From positions 558,001-622,000 of the forward strand of contig NZ_KB850224.1 of NCBI RefSeq assembly GCF_000369805.1: DNA of 64,000 nt, read 5' to 3'. Each line of letters starts with the position of its first letter. Within the stretch, counting starts at the first letter, position 1. A program made the translations under genes and the position numbers. The notes beneath the pieces were generated by a model. It saw only the letters and a program-made list of their open reading frames with translations. It was not told the origin of the DNA and made no database searches. This stretch comes from Acinetobacter sp. NIPH 2100 (GTDB taxonomy: Bacteria > Pseudomonadota > Gammaproteobacteria > Pseudomonadales > Moraxellaceae). This document shows, one piece after another, positions 46,412 to 59,827 of the stretch.

Positions 46412-48403
46412 TTATTCTCTCGCTAAAGCAGCAACTGGATCGAGTTGTGCCGCATTTCGTGCTGGCAAGAAGCCAAATACAATACCAATCATGCTTGAAC
46501 ACACAAAGGCCGCTACGATTGAGGTGGTTGAATAACTCATCTCAATGATGCCTTTGGCAAAGTGCCCAATAATTTGCCCAATCCCTAAAGAAAGCAGCAC
46601 ACCGAGTACACCGCCCAATAAGCAGACTAAAATTGCTTCGATCAGGAATTGCTGCAAAATGTCACTTTGTCGAGCGCCAACCGCCATACGTACGCCAATC
46701 TCTTGGGTTCGTTCGGTCACAGAAACCAGCATAATGTTCATTACCCCAATCCCACCAACGACCAAAGAAATCACCGCGATTGCAGAAATTAACAGGGTCA
46801 TGGTTGCCGTCGTCTGTTGGATGGTTTCACGAATACTGTCGGAGTTTTGGGTAAATACGTCCTGTGCGCCGTGTCGCTGTTCCAGCAAGGTAAGAATCGC
46901 ATTTTCAGCAGCACTACTTGGGTATTCGTCCTTAATCCGGACAATAATGCTACGTACATTGGATTGACCCAACATACGACTCATCACTGTGGAGTAGGGG
47001 AGATAGACGTTGAGGCTGTCTGAACTACCCATAAAGCCTTGTTGAGCATCAATTACACCAATAATACGGCTGGGTACACTGCCCAATAACAACACTTGAC
47101 CAACAGGATTGGTCCCATCAGCAAAGAAGGTTTTTTCTGTATTGGTATCAATAACCACATCTTGGGCACGCTGAGTAACACTGTTTTTGTCAAAAGGCTG
47201 TCCTGATTTAAAGGTCATGCCACGGACATAGAAGAAATCAGCACTGACACCATTTACTGTTGCCGATGCTTCAGTATCTTTGTAGCGTAGTGTCACACTG
47301 GTATTGGCGGATGGACTCACTCCATCGACATAAGGCTGTTCTGCCAATGCTTCTGCGTCAGCAGGCACCAGTGTTTTGACTTGTGAAGCACGCGAGTTAT
47401 CACCAAAACCACGACCCTGATACACGGTAATGGTATTGGTACCGAGGCTACTGATATTTTCTAGAATTTGCTTCTGTGAGCCATTCCCCAACGCAACCAC
47501 CGAGACCACGGATGCGATCCCGATAATAATCCCAAGCATGGTCAGGAAAGTCCGCATACGGTGGGCATTCATGGCAAGCAGTGCCATGCGGAATGCTTCA
47601 CCGAGACGATCAAAGAAAGAACGCCAAGCTGAGGTTTTCTTTTGTGGTGTGCGTTGCAGGGTTTGATGTTCTAAATCTGAATCTGCATTTTCAGGCACGT
47701 TGGCACGGTCTGAAATAATATTACCGTCACTGATCTCGATAATACGCGTCGCATTTTTAGCAACATTGAGATCGTGGGTGACCAGAATAATGGTATGGCC
47801 TTTGGCATTCAGCTCACGCAAAATACGCATGACTTCAATACCGCTATTCTTATCCAATGCACCTGTTGGCTCATCGGCAAGAATCACATCACCACCATTC
47901 ATCAAGGCACGGGCAATCGAAACACGTTGTTGCTGACCCCCAGAGAGTTGGCTTGGTCGATGATGCAACCGTTCTTCTAAGCCTAGCTCAGATAATAGTT
48001 CAGCAGAGCGTTCCTGACGAATATGGCTGTCGACGCCTGCATAAATTGCTGGGACCTCAACGTTACCTGCGGCACTTAAATCTCCAAGCAAATGATAACG
48101 CTGGAAAATAAAACCAAAATATTCACGGCGTAATTGTGCCAGTTCATCAGGTTCAAGTTGTCGCGTTTCTCGACCACTGACGCGATAGCTTCCCGCAGTA
48201 GGTTTATCCAAGCAGCCCAAGATGTTCATCAGGGTGGATTTACCCGAACCTGATTGACCAACAATGGCAACCAGTTCACCTGCATAAATTTTTAAATCAA
48301 TCCCTTTGAGGATTTGTACAGTTCCTTCACCCGCAGGAAATTCGCGAGTGAGGTTGCTGACCTCAAGCAGTGGCTGTGATGAATGTGTTTGATTTTGCGT
48401 CAT
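46412..48403 (-). CDS. macB: macrolide export ATP-binding/permease protein MacB
   Basis: MacB is an inner-membrane ABC transporter that drives substrates from the periplasm through MacA and a TolC-like duct. The 663 residues have an N-terminal ATPase domain with Walker [10 protein letters not shown], signature LSGGQQQR and Walker [12 protein letters not shown], then a first membrane helix (about 290-310), a large periplasmic domain and three C-terminal helices of the FtsX type ([23 protein letters not shown]). Substrates in other species include macrolides, haem precursors and siderophores. It is 1 bp after macA. Confidence 0.95.
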   Translation of the reverse strand: MTQNQTHSSQPLLEVSNLTREFPAGEGTVQILKGIDLKIYAGELVAIVGQSGSGKSTLMNILGCLDKPTAGSYRVSGRETRQLEPDELAQLRREYFGFIFQRYHLLGDLSAAGNVEVPAIYAGVDSHIRQERSAELLSELGLEERLHHRPSQLSGGQQQRVSIARALMNGGDVILADEPTGALDKNSGIEVMRILRELNAKGHTIILVTHDLNVAKNATRIIEISDGNIISDRANVPENADSDLEHQTLQRTPQKKTSAWRSFFDRLGEAFRMALLAMNAHRMRTFLTMLGIIIGIASVVSVVALGNGSQKQILENISSLGTNTITVYQGRGFGDNSRASQVKTLVPADAEALAEQPYVDGVSPSANTSVTLRYKDTEASATVNGVSADFFYVRGMTFKSGQPFDKNSVTQRAQDVVIDTNTEKTFFADGTNPVGQVLLLGSVPSRIIGVIDAQQGFMGSSDSLNVYLPYSTVMSRMLGQSNVRSIIVRIKDEYPSSAAENAILTLLEQRHGAQDVFTQNSDSIRETIQQTTATMTLLISAIAVISLVVGGIGVMNIMLVSVTERTQEIGVRMAVGARQSDILQQFLIEAILVCLLGGVLGVLLSLGIGQIIGHFAKGIIEMSYSTTSIVAAFVCSSMIGIVFGFLPARNAAQLDPVAALARE

Positions 48404-48404
48404 A

Positions 48405-49748
48405 TTACATTCTCATTGCACGTTGATTACTGCGTTTCGCTGCTTCGTTTGAACTATCAGAAGCATCGGCAATGACCACTTGATCGCCTTGTTTTAAACC
48501 TTTAAGCACTTGGGCTGTCACGCGGTTATTCAGGCCAATCAGTACAGGCTGTGGCAGAGTTGTACCGTCGGCTTGTAATACACGAACAATACCTGTTGAT
48601 GCTTTACCTTGTGCAATGAGCGCTTTTTCTTCTTCACTCAGTTCAAGGCTTTTAGGACGTTGTGTTTTGTCGCCATCTGATTTTTTCGCTTGTTCAGCTG
48701 ATGCATTCGCACTGCCTTGATGGTCTTTACCACGGTTAGCACGTTGAGTTTGAATCGCTGCGGCAGGAACGGTCAGCGCATTTTTTGCTTCTGCCAACAC
48801 AATATAAACTTGTGCTGTCATATCAATACGTAATTGACCATCTTCATTAGGAACATCAAATAAAGCATTGTAATAAACCGCTGCATTCGAAGTTGATGAA
48901 CTGCTGTTGCTGCTGGTTTCGGTATTAATTGAATTCGGTGCAGGTTCTACTTGGCGGAGTTTTGCATAATGCTTTTTATCACTGTTGCCTAAAGTGGTGA
49001 AATATACGGTTTGGCCTTTTTCAACTTTCATGACATCCGCTTCAGAAATCTGAGCCTTGATGGTCATAGTGTCTAATTTGGCCAATTTCACAATGGTCGG
49101 TGCAGTTTGGTTGGCGTTTACGGTTTGGCCTTCTTCGGTCACGATCGCCACAATGGTGCCATCCATCGGTGCAACGATACGGGTATAACCTAAATCTTCT
49201 TTAGCTGTTGCGAGTGTTAAGCGTGACTGTTCAATTTGCGCATTAATTGCCGTGATTTGAGCTTGAGCAGTTTTATAATTGGCTAATGCGCTTTCAAGTT
49301 CAGCACGCGAAGTCGCATCTTGACTAAACATGGCTTGTTGACGTTTATATTCTGCTTCAACTTTTGCCAAATTGGCTTGTTGTACTGCGAGCTGTGCCTG
49401 TTGGTTTTTAATACTGGCATCTGCTGTTTTGAGTTCGTTTTCTTGGCGAATCGAATCAATTTGCGCGATCAGTTGACCTTGTTTGACTTGGTCGCCGAGT
49501 TGCACATACATTTTCTTCACCTGACCCGATACCTGCGCACCGACACTGACCATCTTGGTCGCTTCAAGTACACCTGTTGCCAATACCGAGTTTTCAATGT
49601 CGCCTCTGGAGACTTCGGCACTAATAAATTGTGGTGCTTGAGCTTTCGGTTTAAAGAACATCCATCCGAGTGCTGCGATGATCAGTACCCCGATAGCAAT
49701 CATGATGATTTTGCGAGGCTGGATTTTTTTAATGGTTGTTTTTGGCAT
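48405..49748 (-). CDS. macA: periplasmic adaptor protein MacA
   Basis: MacA links MacB with the outer-membrane duct and stimulates its ATPase. The 447 residues have an N-terminal membrane anchor (about 14-30), a lipoyl half ([21 protein letters not shown]), a long alpha-helical hairpin with heptads, the second lipoyl half ([13 protein letters not shown]) and a beta-barrel domain. A charged insert between about residues 340 and 385, rich in Lys, Asp, Gln and Ser, is longer than in E. coli MacA. macB follows by 1 bp. A Fur-box-like site lies about 75-95 bp upstream of the start. Confidence 0.94.
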   Translation of the reverse strand: MPKTTIKKIQPRKIIMIAIGVLIIAALGWMFFKPKAQAPQFISAEVSRGDIENSVLATGVLEATKMVSVGAQVSGQVKKMYVQLGDQVKQGQLIAQIDSIRQENELKTADASIKNQQAQLAVQQANLAKVEAEYKRQQAMFSQDATSRAELESALANYKTAQAQITAINAQIEQSRLTLATAKEDLGYTRIVAPMDGTIVAIVTEEGQTVNANQTAPTIVKLAKLDTMTIKAQISEADVMKVEKGQTVYFTTLGNSDKKHYAKLRQVEPAPNSINTETSSNSSSSTSNAAVYYNALFDVPNEDGQLRIDMTAQVYIVLAEAKNALTVPAAAIQTQRANRGKDHQGSANASAEQAKKSDGDKTQRPKSLELSEEEKALIAQGKASTGIVRVLQADGTTLPQPVLIGLNNRVTAQVLKGLKQGDQVVIADASDSSNEAAKRSNQRAMRM

Positions 49749-49822
49749 GGCGACAGGTCAAAAGTGGAAAACTGGACTTAGTATAAAAGTGAAATAAGGA
49801 TAAAGCGTGAATATTTTTAATC

Positions 49823-49841
49823 TAGAATGAGAATTATTTTC
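49823..49841 (-). promoter_or_regulatory. Fur-box-like palindrome upstream of macA
   Basis: TAGAATGAGAATTATTTTC matches the 19-bp Fur consensus GATAATGATAATCATTATC at 14 positions, counted by eye. It is 75-93 bp upstream of macA, between that gene and the sirtuin gene stop. A TATACT hexamer near 49780 on the minus strand could be the macA -10 box. Confidence 0.4.
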
Positions 49842-49856
49842 TATTTTTCTGCTGAG

Positions 49857-50699
49857 TTATTCTATAAATATCCGATAAATACTGTGGATGCCCGATTCAG
49901 CATTTGTTGCAAGTGCGATACCTCCTTGAGCGGGCAGTGCAAATTCACGTGGATTGATGCGAATTAAATCAGGCGCAAAGCGTTCACTAAAATAACGTAC
50001 GGTCGGGATTGCGGTACCAGCTCCCATTTCAATCACCAGTGGTTGGTGATGTATTTTTAAGAAAGTATCTAAACGCTGCATTTGTTGTTTCTGGCGTTGG
50101 CTGAGCCATGCATAGTCATCAAACATCAAAATATTGGGTCGAGCTAAATGTCCGCAGTTTGGACACAAGGGGAGTTGACCTAGCCATTGGCAATCTTGGT
50201 GATCAATGTCTGGTGTTAATTCATCAGCTGACCAGATGTCTTGTTTACATGCGGCAAGGCATTGCAAATGATGAATTGAACCATGACATTCATAAATCTG
50301 TTTGGAATCAAAGCCTGCTGTTTGAAATTGTCCATCGACATTTGAGGTAAATACAAAATAAGGCAGTTCTAATGCTTCAGCCAATTGTCTAAGTAAATGA
50401 AATCCTTGATGTGGCATGGTTCGACGGTAGAGGTCTAAACGATGTCCATAAAATCCCCAAGCTAAACGTGGATGGCGTTTAAAAGCGGCTGGATTGGCAA
50501 TCTCGGTAAAATCAATGCGTTGTTTACCAAGCTCGGGATAAGCTTGCCACATGCCTTGGTTGCCACGAAAATCTGGTAAACCTGAATCGACGCCCATACC
50601 TGCACCTGCGCTGATGATCAGGCTGTCTGCATGTTTAAATAGACGTTGTATGTATTCGATTTGGTTTGGATTTAAATGAAATGGCATAGAGCAACCCAT
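49857..50699 (-). CDS. Sir2 family NAD-dependent protein deacylase
   Basis: Sirtuins remove acyl groups from protein lysines using NAD. The 280 residues have the NAD motif SAGAGMGVDSGLPDFRG, the catalytic His in YECHGSIHHL and the zinc-site cysteines in CLAACKQ and CPNC. The usual T-Q-N-V/I-D motif reads TSNVDGQF, so the Gln is replaced by Ser. An insert WQAYPELGKQRIDFTEIANP follows the first motif. The start is uncertain between 50699 and the ATG at 50687, neither with an ideal ribosome binding site. It is 26 bp downstream of holA on the same strand. Confidence 0.88.
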   Translation of the reverse strand: MGCSMPFHLNPNQIEYIQRLFKHADSLIISAGAGMGVDSGLPDFRGNQGMWQAYPELGKQRIDFTEIANPAAFKRHPRLAWGFYGHRLDLYRRTMPHQGFHLLRQLAEALELPYFVFTSNVDGQFQTAGFDSKQIYECHGSIHHLQCLAACKQDIWSADELTPDIDHQDCQWLGQLPLCPNCGHLARPNILMFDDYAWLSQRQKQQMQRLDTFLKIHHQPLVIEMGAGTAIPTVRYFSERFAPDLIRINPREFALPAQGGIALATNAESGIHSIYRIFIE

Positions 50700-50725
50700 T
50701 CTTCTTATGATTTAATTTTTAGTGT

Positions 50726-51721
50726 TTAAGCAGGTTGCGTAAATAAAGTTGTGCCGCAAAGTTCAGCTAAAGCTTGCAACATTAACTGTTCTGGATTTTC
50801 TTTTGACATGCCTTTGATCGAAGCATCGATACGCAATAATAAATCAGGCCAAGTTAAAAATTGTCTTGGATTCAAACGGCGCAGGGTTTGTTGATATTGT
50901 GAGACTTTGGTTTTCCAAATCCCGAGTTGGATAGCATTGTGCGGTTGCTCAAATAACTGCATCAATAAGCGCATTTCTTTGCTCAGTGTCCATAAAATCA
51001 AACTATCAGGCTCACCCGCAGCAATCAGATATTGGTAAATCTTGACCGACTGTGCCAAATTTCCTGCAAGCAAGGCATCACTTAAATCATAAGTGGTATA
51101 GCGAGATTGATCCTGTAAACAGGCATATAACTGTTCAATCTGAATCTGTTGAATATCGGGGAAGGTATCTGCAACCCGCATCAAGCTATTTTTTGCCGCG
51201 AGCAGGTTATGTTCATGGTGCTGCATAAGCCATTGCCAAGCATCATTATTCAGCTGGATACCGAGCTTTTCTGCTTCTATGCTTAAGATCCGTTGACGAT
51301 CTTGTGGGTAGGTTGCCGTAAGCGGAACCACGACACCATTGGCCTCGACCACTTGAAAAAAGGCTGACTTTAAACTGCTGCTGTCCTGTTTAGGTAGGAC
51401 AATCAGTAATAAGTTATGCTCATTATGCTGAATATAACTTTTAAGTAGCTTTAAGCCATTGGCATCAGGTTTGATGTTGCCGTGCACTTCAATCGCGAGT
51501 TGTTGCGAAAACAGCGACAGGCTATTCAGTGCATTAAAGACATTTTTCCAGTCATTCACGCTACTGATGTCGTAGCGCTGGCGTTCAACTTCTTGTTGTT
51601 GCCAGCTTTTACGGAAGGTATCGAGCAGGTTTTGTTCAAGCAAAGGCTCTTGTCCATGCATGATCCATGCACCGCGAGCCTCACCGACACGTTTTAACGC
51701 TTGAACATAATCCAGTTTCAT
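50726..51721 (-). CDS. holA: DNA polymerase III subunit delta
   Basis: HolA opens the beta sliding clamp within the clamp-loader complex. The 331 residues match the family: the N-terminal YVQALKRVGEARGAWIMHGQEPLL and the following LLENLLDTFR-type helix, the LLIVLPKQDSSSLKSAFF segment, and the C-terminal domain III ending in LMLQALAELCG. As expected for delta, no functional P-loop is seen. It follows lptE by 9 bp, part of the usual leuS-lptE-holA cluster. Confidence 0.94.
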   Translation of the reverse strand: MKLDYVQALKRVGEARGAWIMHGQEPLLEQNLLDTFRKSWQQQEVERQRYDISSVNDWKNVFNALNSLSLFSQQLAIEVHGNIKPDANGLKLLKSYIQHNEHNLLLIVLPKQDSSSLKSAFFQVVEANGVVVPLTATYPQDRQRILSIEAEKLGIQLNNDAWQWLMQHHEHNLLAAKNSLMRVADTFPDIQQIQIEQLYACLQDQSRYTTYDLSDALLAGNLAQSVKIYQYLIAAGEPDSLILWTLSKEMRLLMQLFEQPHNAIQLGIWKTKVSQYQQTLRRLNPRQFLTWPDLLLRIDASIKGMSKENPEQLMLQALAELCGTTLFTQPA

Positions 51722-51730
51722 AATGCGTGA

Positions 51731-52240
51731 TTATGGCTGAGCTTTTGGTAAACGATTGGCTGCAATTTGGCGAGTCACTTGCTGAGCCACGTCATCAATC
51801 ACAATACGATTCAGATAAGCTTCTTGTTGGTTGTCGGTGTTTACCGTTGCAACGTCATATTGATAGGTACGTGAGGCCGTTAAAGTACGTGGTTCGGTAA
51901 TTTTCTTACCTTGTCGATCTTCAATCTGGAATGTCACGGTTAAACGCAACAATACTTCCGTCAATTTACCGTTGAGTAACTGGCGACGAGGGGTGTAATC
52001 CAAAATGCGGAGTACATAAGCATCATTGGCGTTACTGAGTTGAACACCTGTAGCACTAAGATAAACACTGAGTTTATTCTCAAGTTCGCTCGTATTTGCA
52101 GGCATTGCAAGCGTTAGCTTGTTATAGACCAGTGGTGCTGCTGTTGGATTACTTCCTTTTAAATGGAAGCCACAGCCGACTAAACCTGCACTTAGGCCTA
52201 AAGTGAGAACGATAGCAGCTGCACGTTGCGCTAAGTGCAT
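51731..52240 (-). CDS. lptE: LPS-assembly lipoprotein LptE
   Basis: LptE is an outer-membrane lipoprotein that plugs the LptD barrel and helps insert lipopolysaccharide (or lipooligosaccharide in Acinetobacter). The 169 residues have a signal sequence with lipobox LVGC followed directly by GFHLKG, the LptE signature, then the LNGKLTEVLLRLTVTFQIED strand segments. It lies between leuS and holA on the same strand. Confidence 0.93.
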   Translation of the reverse strand: MHLAQRAAAIVLTLGLSAGLVGCGFHLKGSNPTAAPLVYNKLTLAMPANTSELENKLSVYLSATGVQLSNANDAYVLRILDYTPRRQLLNGKLTEVLLRLTVTFQIEDRQGKKITEPRTLTASRTYQYDVATVNTDNQQEAYLNRIVIDDVAQQVTRQIAANRLPKAQP

Positions 52241-52257
52241 ATTTATTCCTCTATTGC

Positions 52258-52346
52258 TTAATCTCCCCGAACCCTTCTCTTTTCAAGGAGGGGTGCAACT
52301 CCCTTCAATAACAGGAGTTGCGGAACAATGTTCCCTAGGAGAGATG
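52258..52346. repeat. intergenic C/G-rich palindromic repeat (copy B)
   Basis: Between leuS and lptE there are nested hairpins: CTCCCCGAACCCTTCT with AAGGAGGGG, then GCAACTCC / GGAGTTGC, then GGAACA / TTCC. The wording resembles the repeats at 38083 and 58199. As these genes are probably cotranscribed, the element would be part of the mRNA. Confidence 0.55.
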
Positions 52347-55016
<2,670 letters not shown>

Positions 55017-55131
55017 TTAAGATTGCTGCACAGCATAGCGCAAAATTGCAGGAAATGTCAGTTTTTAGATCGGGATTTTATCTACAAGGCACCGTATTGA
55101 AGGTCGCCTTGTAGAATGGCTTCGCATTTTA

Positions 55132-55473
55132 TTAGCGATTAGATTGTGATGTAGGCGCTAGGCTCTCAGGTTTAACGCTATTGGCTGGCGCTTCAGGCGC
55201 AGCCTGCGGTATATGCTGCTGTGTATTTGGAGTGGCCTCTGGTGCAGCCTGATTGGTTTGATGAGATGGATTTGTTGTTTGGCGGTTGTTGCCATATGTA
55301 GAAACTTTATCCAAACGCTTCGTACCTTTCGGTGGGGGTGTTGTGGTGTAGTGGGTTGAACCATTGGCATCGACCCATTTATAATATTGTTGTGCGTAGT
55401 TCTGGCTAGAGCAGAGCAGAAGGGCCGTTGTTGAAATAATGTATAAGCTTGTTTTTAAATAAGATGACTTCAT
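55132..55473 (-). CDS. DUF4124 domain protein, exported
   Basis: The 113-residue product has a signal peptide ending near NYA-QQYYKWVD. A DUF4124 segment follows (QYYKWVDANGSTHYTTTPPP), a short beta-rich module found at the N terminus of many small gammaproteobacterial envelope proteins. The rest is low complexity, rich in Pro, Ala, Gln and Thr. The function is unknown. I chose the ATG at 55473 with GGGGAG 7 nt upstream. An inverted repeat at 55082-55114 (CTACAAGGC / GCCTTGTAG) may be its terminator. leuS lies downstream of it on the same strand. Confidence 0.85.
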   Translation of the reverse strand: MKSSYLKTSLYIISTTALLLCSSQNYAQQYYKWVDANGSTHYTTTPPPKGTKRLDKVSTYGNNRQTTNPSHQTNQAAPEATPNTQQHIPQAAPEAPANSVKPESLAPTSQSNR

Positions 55474-55982
55474 ATTTGATCTCCCCAAGAGAATGTTGTC
55501 TATATTCGATCAAAGTGCCTAAATAAGCAGTTTACAATGCCTATTTTTCAATAAAAAGAAAATAGTTTTGTGATAAATGGGCGTTTAAAAAGACCAAATT
55601 ATTCCGTGAAATGTGTTTAAAAAAACAACAGCTAAAAAATATTCGTTAAAAACCTTTTCTTTGTTCTTGACTTTGCTTATGAAAGAAACAAGAATGCTTT
55701 CTCAAGTTTTATATGCGCTTATTTGATCACCCTTCGAATAAATGTCATGGCTTGCAATGGACATTCTTTCTAGCCGAGAGAATGCTGTTTTGAAATATGC
55801 TTATCCCAGCACATTTTGATTCGAGATGTCATCAAGTTTATACGGCTGATGAGTCTCAGAAAATTTTTCCTATTGCAGCAAAAACGAGTAGAATACGCAC
55901 ACTTATAAAAAGTGCATAAAGTTAATGAATGAAACACAATTTATGTCTCCCATAAATTGTGCAAATACTAGGGTGAATCACG
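55474..55982 (+). promoter_or_regulatory. long upstream region of ilvB with a hairpin before the ribosome binding site
   Basis: About 500 bp have no supported gene. A candidate promoter is TTGACT (55667-55672), a 17-bp spacer and AAGAAT (55690-55695); a TAGAAT at 55889 is another possible -10 box. A perfect 11-bp inverted repeat, CACAATTTATG / CATAAATTGTG at 55935-55945 and 55951-55961, stands 9 nt before the GGGTG binding site of ilvB. No T-run follows, so it is not a terminator; it may control translation or be an operator. No convincing leader peptide rich in Ile, Leu or Val codons with a ribosome binding site was found. Confidence 0.5.
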
Positions 55983-57707
55983 TTGGAACTTTTATCTGGT
56001 GGTGAAATGCTCGTTCGTGCCCTTGCGGACGAAGGCGTAGAGCATGTTTTTGGGTATCCAGGCGGCGCTGTATTACATATTTATGATGCGCTATTTCAAC
56101 AAGACAAAATTAATCATTACCTCGTACGTCATGAGCAAGCTGCTGGTCATATGGCAGATGCATACTCACGCGTAACAGGTAAGACAGGCGTTGTACTGGT
56201 CACTTCAGGACCAGGCGCGACCAATACCGTCACTCCAATCGCAACAGCCTACATGGACTCAATCCCAATGGTGATTTTGTCTGGTCAGGTTGCAAGCCAT
56301 CTCATTGGAGAAGATGCATTCCAAGAAACAGATATGGTTGGTATTTCTCGTCCAATCGTAAAACACAGTTTCCAAGTGCGTCACGCGAGTGAAATTCCTG
56401 CCATTATTAAGAAAGCATTCTATATTGCTTCGTCTGGCCGTCCAGGCCCAGTCGTTGTTGATATTCCGAAAGATGCGACGAATCCTGCAGAAAAGTTTGC
56501 CTACGAATACCCAGAAAAAGTGAAGATGCGTTCATATCAACCGCCTTCACGTGGTCACTCAGGTCAAATCCGCAAAGCGATTGATGAGTTGATCACTGCG
56601 AAACGCCCGATGATTTACACAGGTGGTGGTGTTGTTCAAGGTAATGCATCTGGCTTATTGACTGAACTTGCGCATTTATTGGGTTATCCAGTAACAAATA
56701 CCTTGATGGGCTTAGGTGCTTTCCCAGGTAACGATCCACAATTTGTGGGGATGTTAGGGATGCATGGGACCTACGAAGCCAACATGGCAATGCACAATGC
56801 AGATGTGATTTTGGCCATTGGTGCGCGTTTTGATGACCGTGTAACCAATAACCCTGCAAAATTCTGTCTCAATGCGAAAGTGATTCACATTGATGTTGAT
56901 CCAGCAACTATTTCGAAGACCATTATGGCGCACATCCCGATTGTGGGTGCAGTAGAGCCAGTGCTTCAAGAAATGCTGGCACAGCTTAAACAAATGAATG
57001 TATCTAAGCCAAACCCTGAAGCAATTGCGGCATGGTGGTCTCAGATTAATGAGTGGCGCAAGGTACATGGCTTACGTTATGAAGCGGGCCAAAATGGTGT
57101 AATGAAACCTCAGCAAGTGGTTGAGGCATTAGATCGTGTGACCAATGGTGAAGCCATCATTACTTCAGACGTGGGTCAACATCAAATGTTTGGTGCGAAC
57201 TACTACAAATACAAGCGTCCACGTCAGTGGATCAACTCTGGTGGCTTAGGCACCATGGGTGTTGGTTTGCCGTATGCAATGGCTGCAAAGCTTGCATTCC
57301 CAGATCAACAAGTGGTTTGTATTACGGGTGAAGCATCGATTCAGATGTGTATCCAAGAATTATCGACATGTAAGCAGTATGGCTTGAATGTGAAAATTCT
57401 TTGCTTGAACAACCAAGCTTTAGGCATGGTGAAGCAGTGGCAAGACATGAACTACGAAGGACGTCATTCAAGTTCTTATGTGGATTCATTGCCTGACTTT
57501 GCCAAGTTAATGGAAGCATACGGACACGTTGGTATTCAGATTAACCACGCGGATGAGTTGGAATCTAAATTAGCCGAAGCGATGGCAATTAATGATAAAT
57601 GTGTATTCATTAATGTCATGGTAGACCGTACAGAGCATGTATATCCAATGTTGATTGCTGGTCAGTCAATGCAAGATATGTGGTTAGGGAAAGGGGAGCG
57701 TACATAA
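55983..57707 (+). CDS. ilvB: acetolactate synthase large subunit
   Basis: This ThDP- and FAD-dependent enzyme makes acetolactate or acetohydroxybutyrate, the first common step to valine, leucine and isoleucine. The 574 residues show the N-terminal [15 protein letters not shown], the ThDP glutamate in [14 protein letters not shown], and the C-terminal cofactor segment. There the usual GDG/GEG start of the ThDP motif reads GEASIQM, with Ala for Gly. The start is TTG with GGGTG upstream. Its stop overlaps the ilvH start by one base. Confidence 0.95.
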   Translation: MELLSGGEMLVRALADEGVEHVFGYPGGAVLHIYDALFQQDKINHYLVRHEQAAGHMADAYSRVTGKTGVVLVTSGPGATNTVTPIATAYMDSIPMVILSGQVASHLIGEDAFQETDMVGISRPIVKHSFQVRHASEIPAIIKKAFYIASSGRPGPVVVDIPKDATNPAEKFAYEYPEKVKMRSYQPPSRGHSGQIRKAIDELITAKRPMIYTGGGVVQGNASGLLTELAHLLGYPVTNTLMGLGAFPGNDPQFVGMLGMHGTYEANMAMHNADVILAIGARFDDRVTNNPAKFCLNAKVIHIDVDPATISKTIMAHIPIVGAVEPVLQEMLAQLKQMNVSKPNPEAIAAWWSQINEWRKVHGLRYEAGQNGVMKPQQVVEALDRVTNGEAIITSDVGQHQMFGANYYKYKRPRQWINSGGLGTMGVGLPYAMAAKLAFPDQQVVCITGEASIQMCIQELSTCKQYGLNVKILCLNNQALGMVKQWQDMNYEGRHSSSYVDSLPDFAKLMEAYGHVGIQINHADELESKLAEAMAINDKCVFINVMVDRTEHVYPMLIAGQSMQDMWLGKGERT

Positions 57708-58198
57708 TGAGACATATTATTTCGGTACTCGTTGAAAACGAAGCTGGTGCGCTTTCTCGTTTGGTGGGATTGTTTTCTCAACGTAATTACAACATTGAGA
57801 CACTGAATGTTGCGCCAACCGAAGATGAAACCTTATCTCGTCTAACCTTAACGACTTATGGCGATGATCATAAAATCGAGCAAATCACCAAGCAACTCAA
57901 CAAATTGGTTGAAGTTGTAAAAGTGGTTGATTTATCAGAAGGTTCACACATTGAACGTGAGCTGATGTTGATTAAGGTCAAAGCCTTGGGTGCAGCTCGT
58001 GCGGAAATTAAACGTACAGCTGACATCTTCCGTGCGCAAATCGTTGATGTAACACCAACGACCTATACCATTCAGATCGCAGGTACAACCGACAAGATTG
58101 ATGGCTTTATTGATGCACTTGCAGAAAATACCATCCTTGAAGTTGTGCGCTCTGGTGTATCAGGCATTGCACGTGGTGAAAAAGTTTTAACAATTTAA
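57707..58198 (+). CDS. ilvH: acetolactate synthase small (regulatory) subunit
   Basis: IlvH activates the large subunit and gives feedback inhibition by valine. The 163 residues start with an ACT domain ([21 protein letters not shown], residues 1-75, including FSQRNYNIETL) and end with the C-terminal ALS_ss domain. The ATG shares one base with the ilvB stop (TAATG) and has AAAGGGGAG upstream, so the two are translationally coupled. Confidence 0.96.
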   Translation: MRHIISVLVENEAGALSRLVGLFSQRNYNIETLNVAPTEDETLSRLTLTTYGDDHKIEQITKQLNKLVEVVKVVDLSEGSHIERELMLIKVKALGAARAEIKRTADIFRAQIVDVTPTTYTIQIAGTTDKIDGFIDALAENTILEVVRSGVSGIARGEKVLTI

Positions 58199-58262
58199 AA
58201 TCTTCCCCAACCCTCTTTGAAAAGAGGGAGATCACCTTAAAGGGTAATCGCGGGGGAGCCTA
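58199..58262. repeat. intergenic C/G-rich palindromic repeat (copy C)
   Basis: Between ilvH and ilvC the sequence CTTCCCCAACCCTCTTT-GA-AAAGAGGG forms a hairpin and is followed by a GGGTAATCGCGGGGGAG segment. It resembles the elements at 38083 and 52258 and falls inside a likely operon. Confidence 0.6.
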
Positions 58263-58308
58263 CAAAAGATCTGTCCTTGCAGAACAAGGGAAATGACAAA
58301 AATTTTAG

Positions 58309-59337
<1,029 letters not shown>

Positions 59338-59354
59338 TTTTCTTTCGCTGCGTT

Positions 59355-59389
59355 AAAAAAACCTTGTCGATTTGACAAGGTTTTTTTTA
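59355..59389 (+). terminator. terminator of ilvC
   Basis: Arms AAAACCTTGTC / GACAAGGTTTT with a GATTT loop have an eight-T run, 18 bp after the stop. Confidence 0.93.
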
Positions 59390-59827
59390 TGTGTGTTGAT
59401 AACAGAGTTATAACAATGTAGCTTAAAAAATAAGCTTATATTGGTTGTGTTTTAATCATGTTGCTGATTGTTTATGCTTCTGATTTAGTGGAATAAGTGT
59501 TGCATGCTTTGGGGTGTTAGCACGATTAAAAACAAAGAAATTGGCATGACTTAAAAATTAAAATGATCTAGCAAAAATAAATGAGTCTTTTGGTAAAAAA
59601 AATGTAATAAAAAAACAAGATTTTTCATTGGTTTGAAATGATTGTGTGCTTTTATTCTATTGATTTATAAAGTGAAAAAGACTTGACCTTATGCTAGATG
59701 ATGTTATTGTTAAGAAAAGTTCATGGATACAAGATTCATGGCTTTTTTGTGTGTAAAACGTTGTTCGGATTTCGAGCACTTTGCTGATCATATAAAAAAA
59801 AGTACTGAATAATCATGGAAGTCCTTT
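59390..59827 (+). promoter_or_regulatory. A+T-rich upstream region of the cyclic-di-GMP gene
   Basis: No gene is seen in these 438 bp. TTGACC (59683-59688), a 16-bp spacer and TATTGT (59705-59710) form a plausible promoter about 115 bp before the MHYT gene. The rest has no structure I could support. Confidence 0.4.

Noticed and set aside
46545..46967. 140-residue frame antisense to macB
   Set aside because: It mirrors the membrane-rich C-terminal part of macB, which is well supported on the other strand.
55679..55726. 15-codon leader peptide with several Leu, Ile and Val codons upstream of ilvB
   Set aside because: It has no ribosome binding site, overlaps the best promoter candidate, and no attenuator terminator with a T-run follows.
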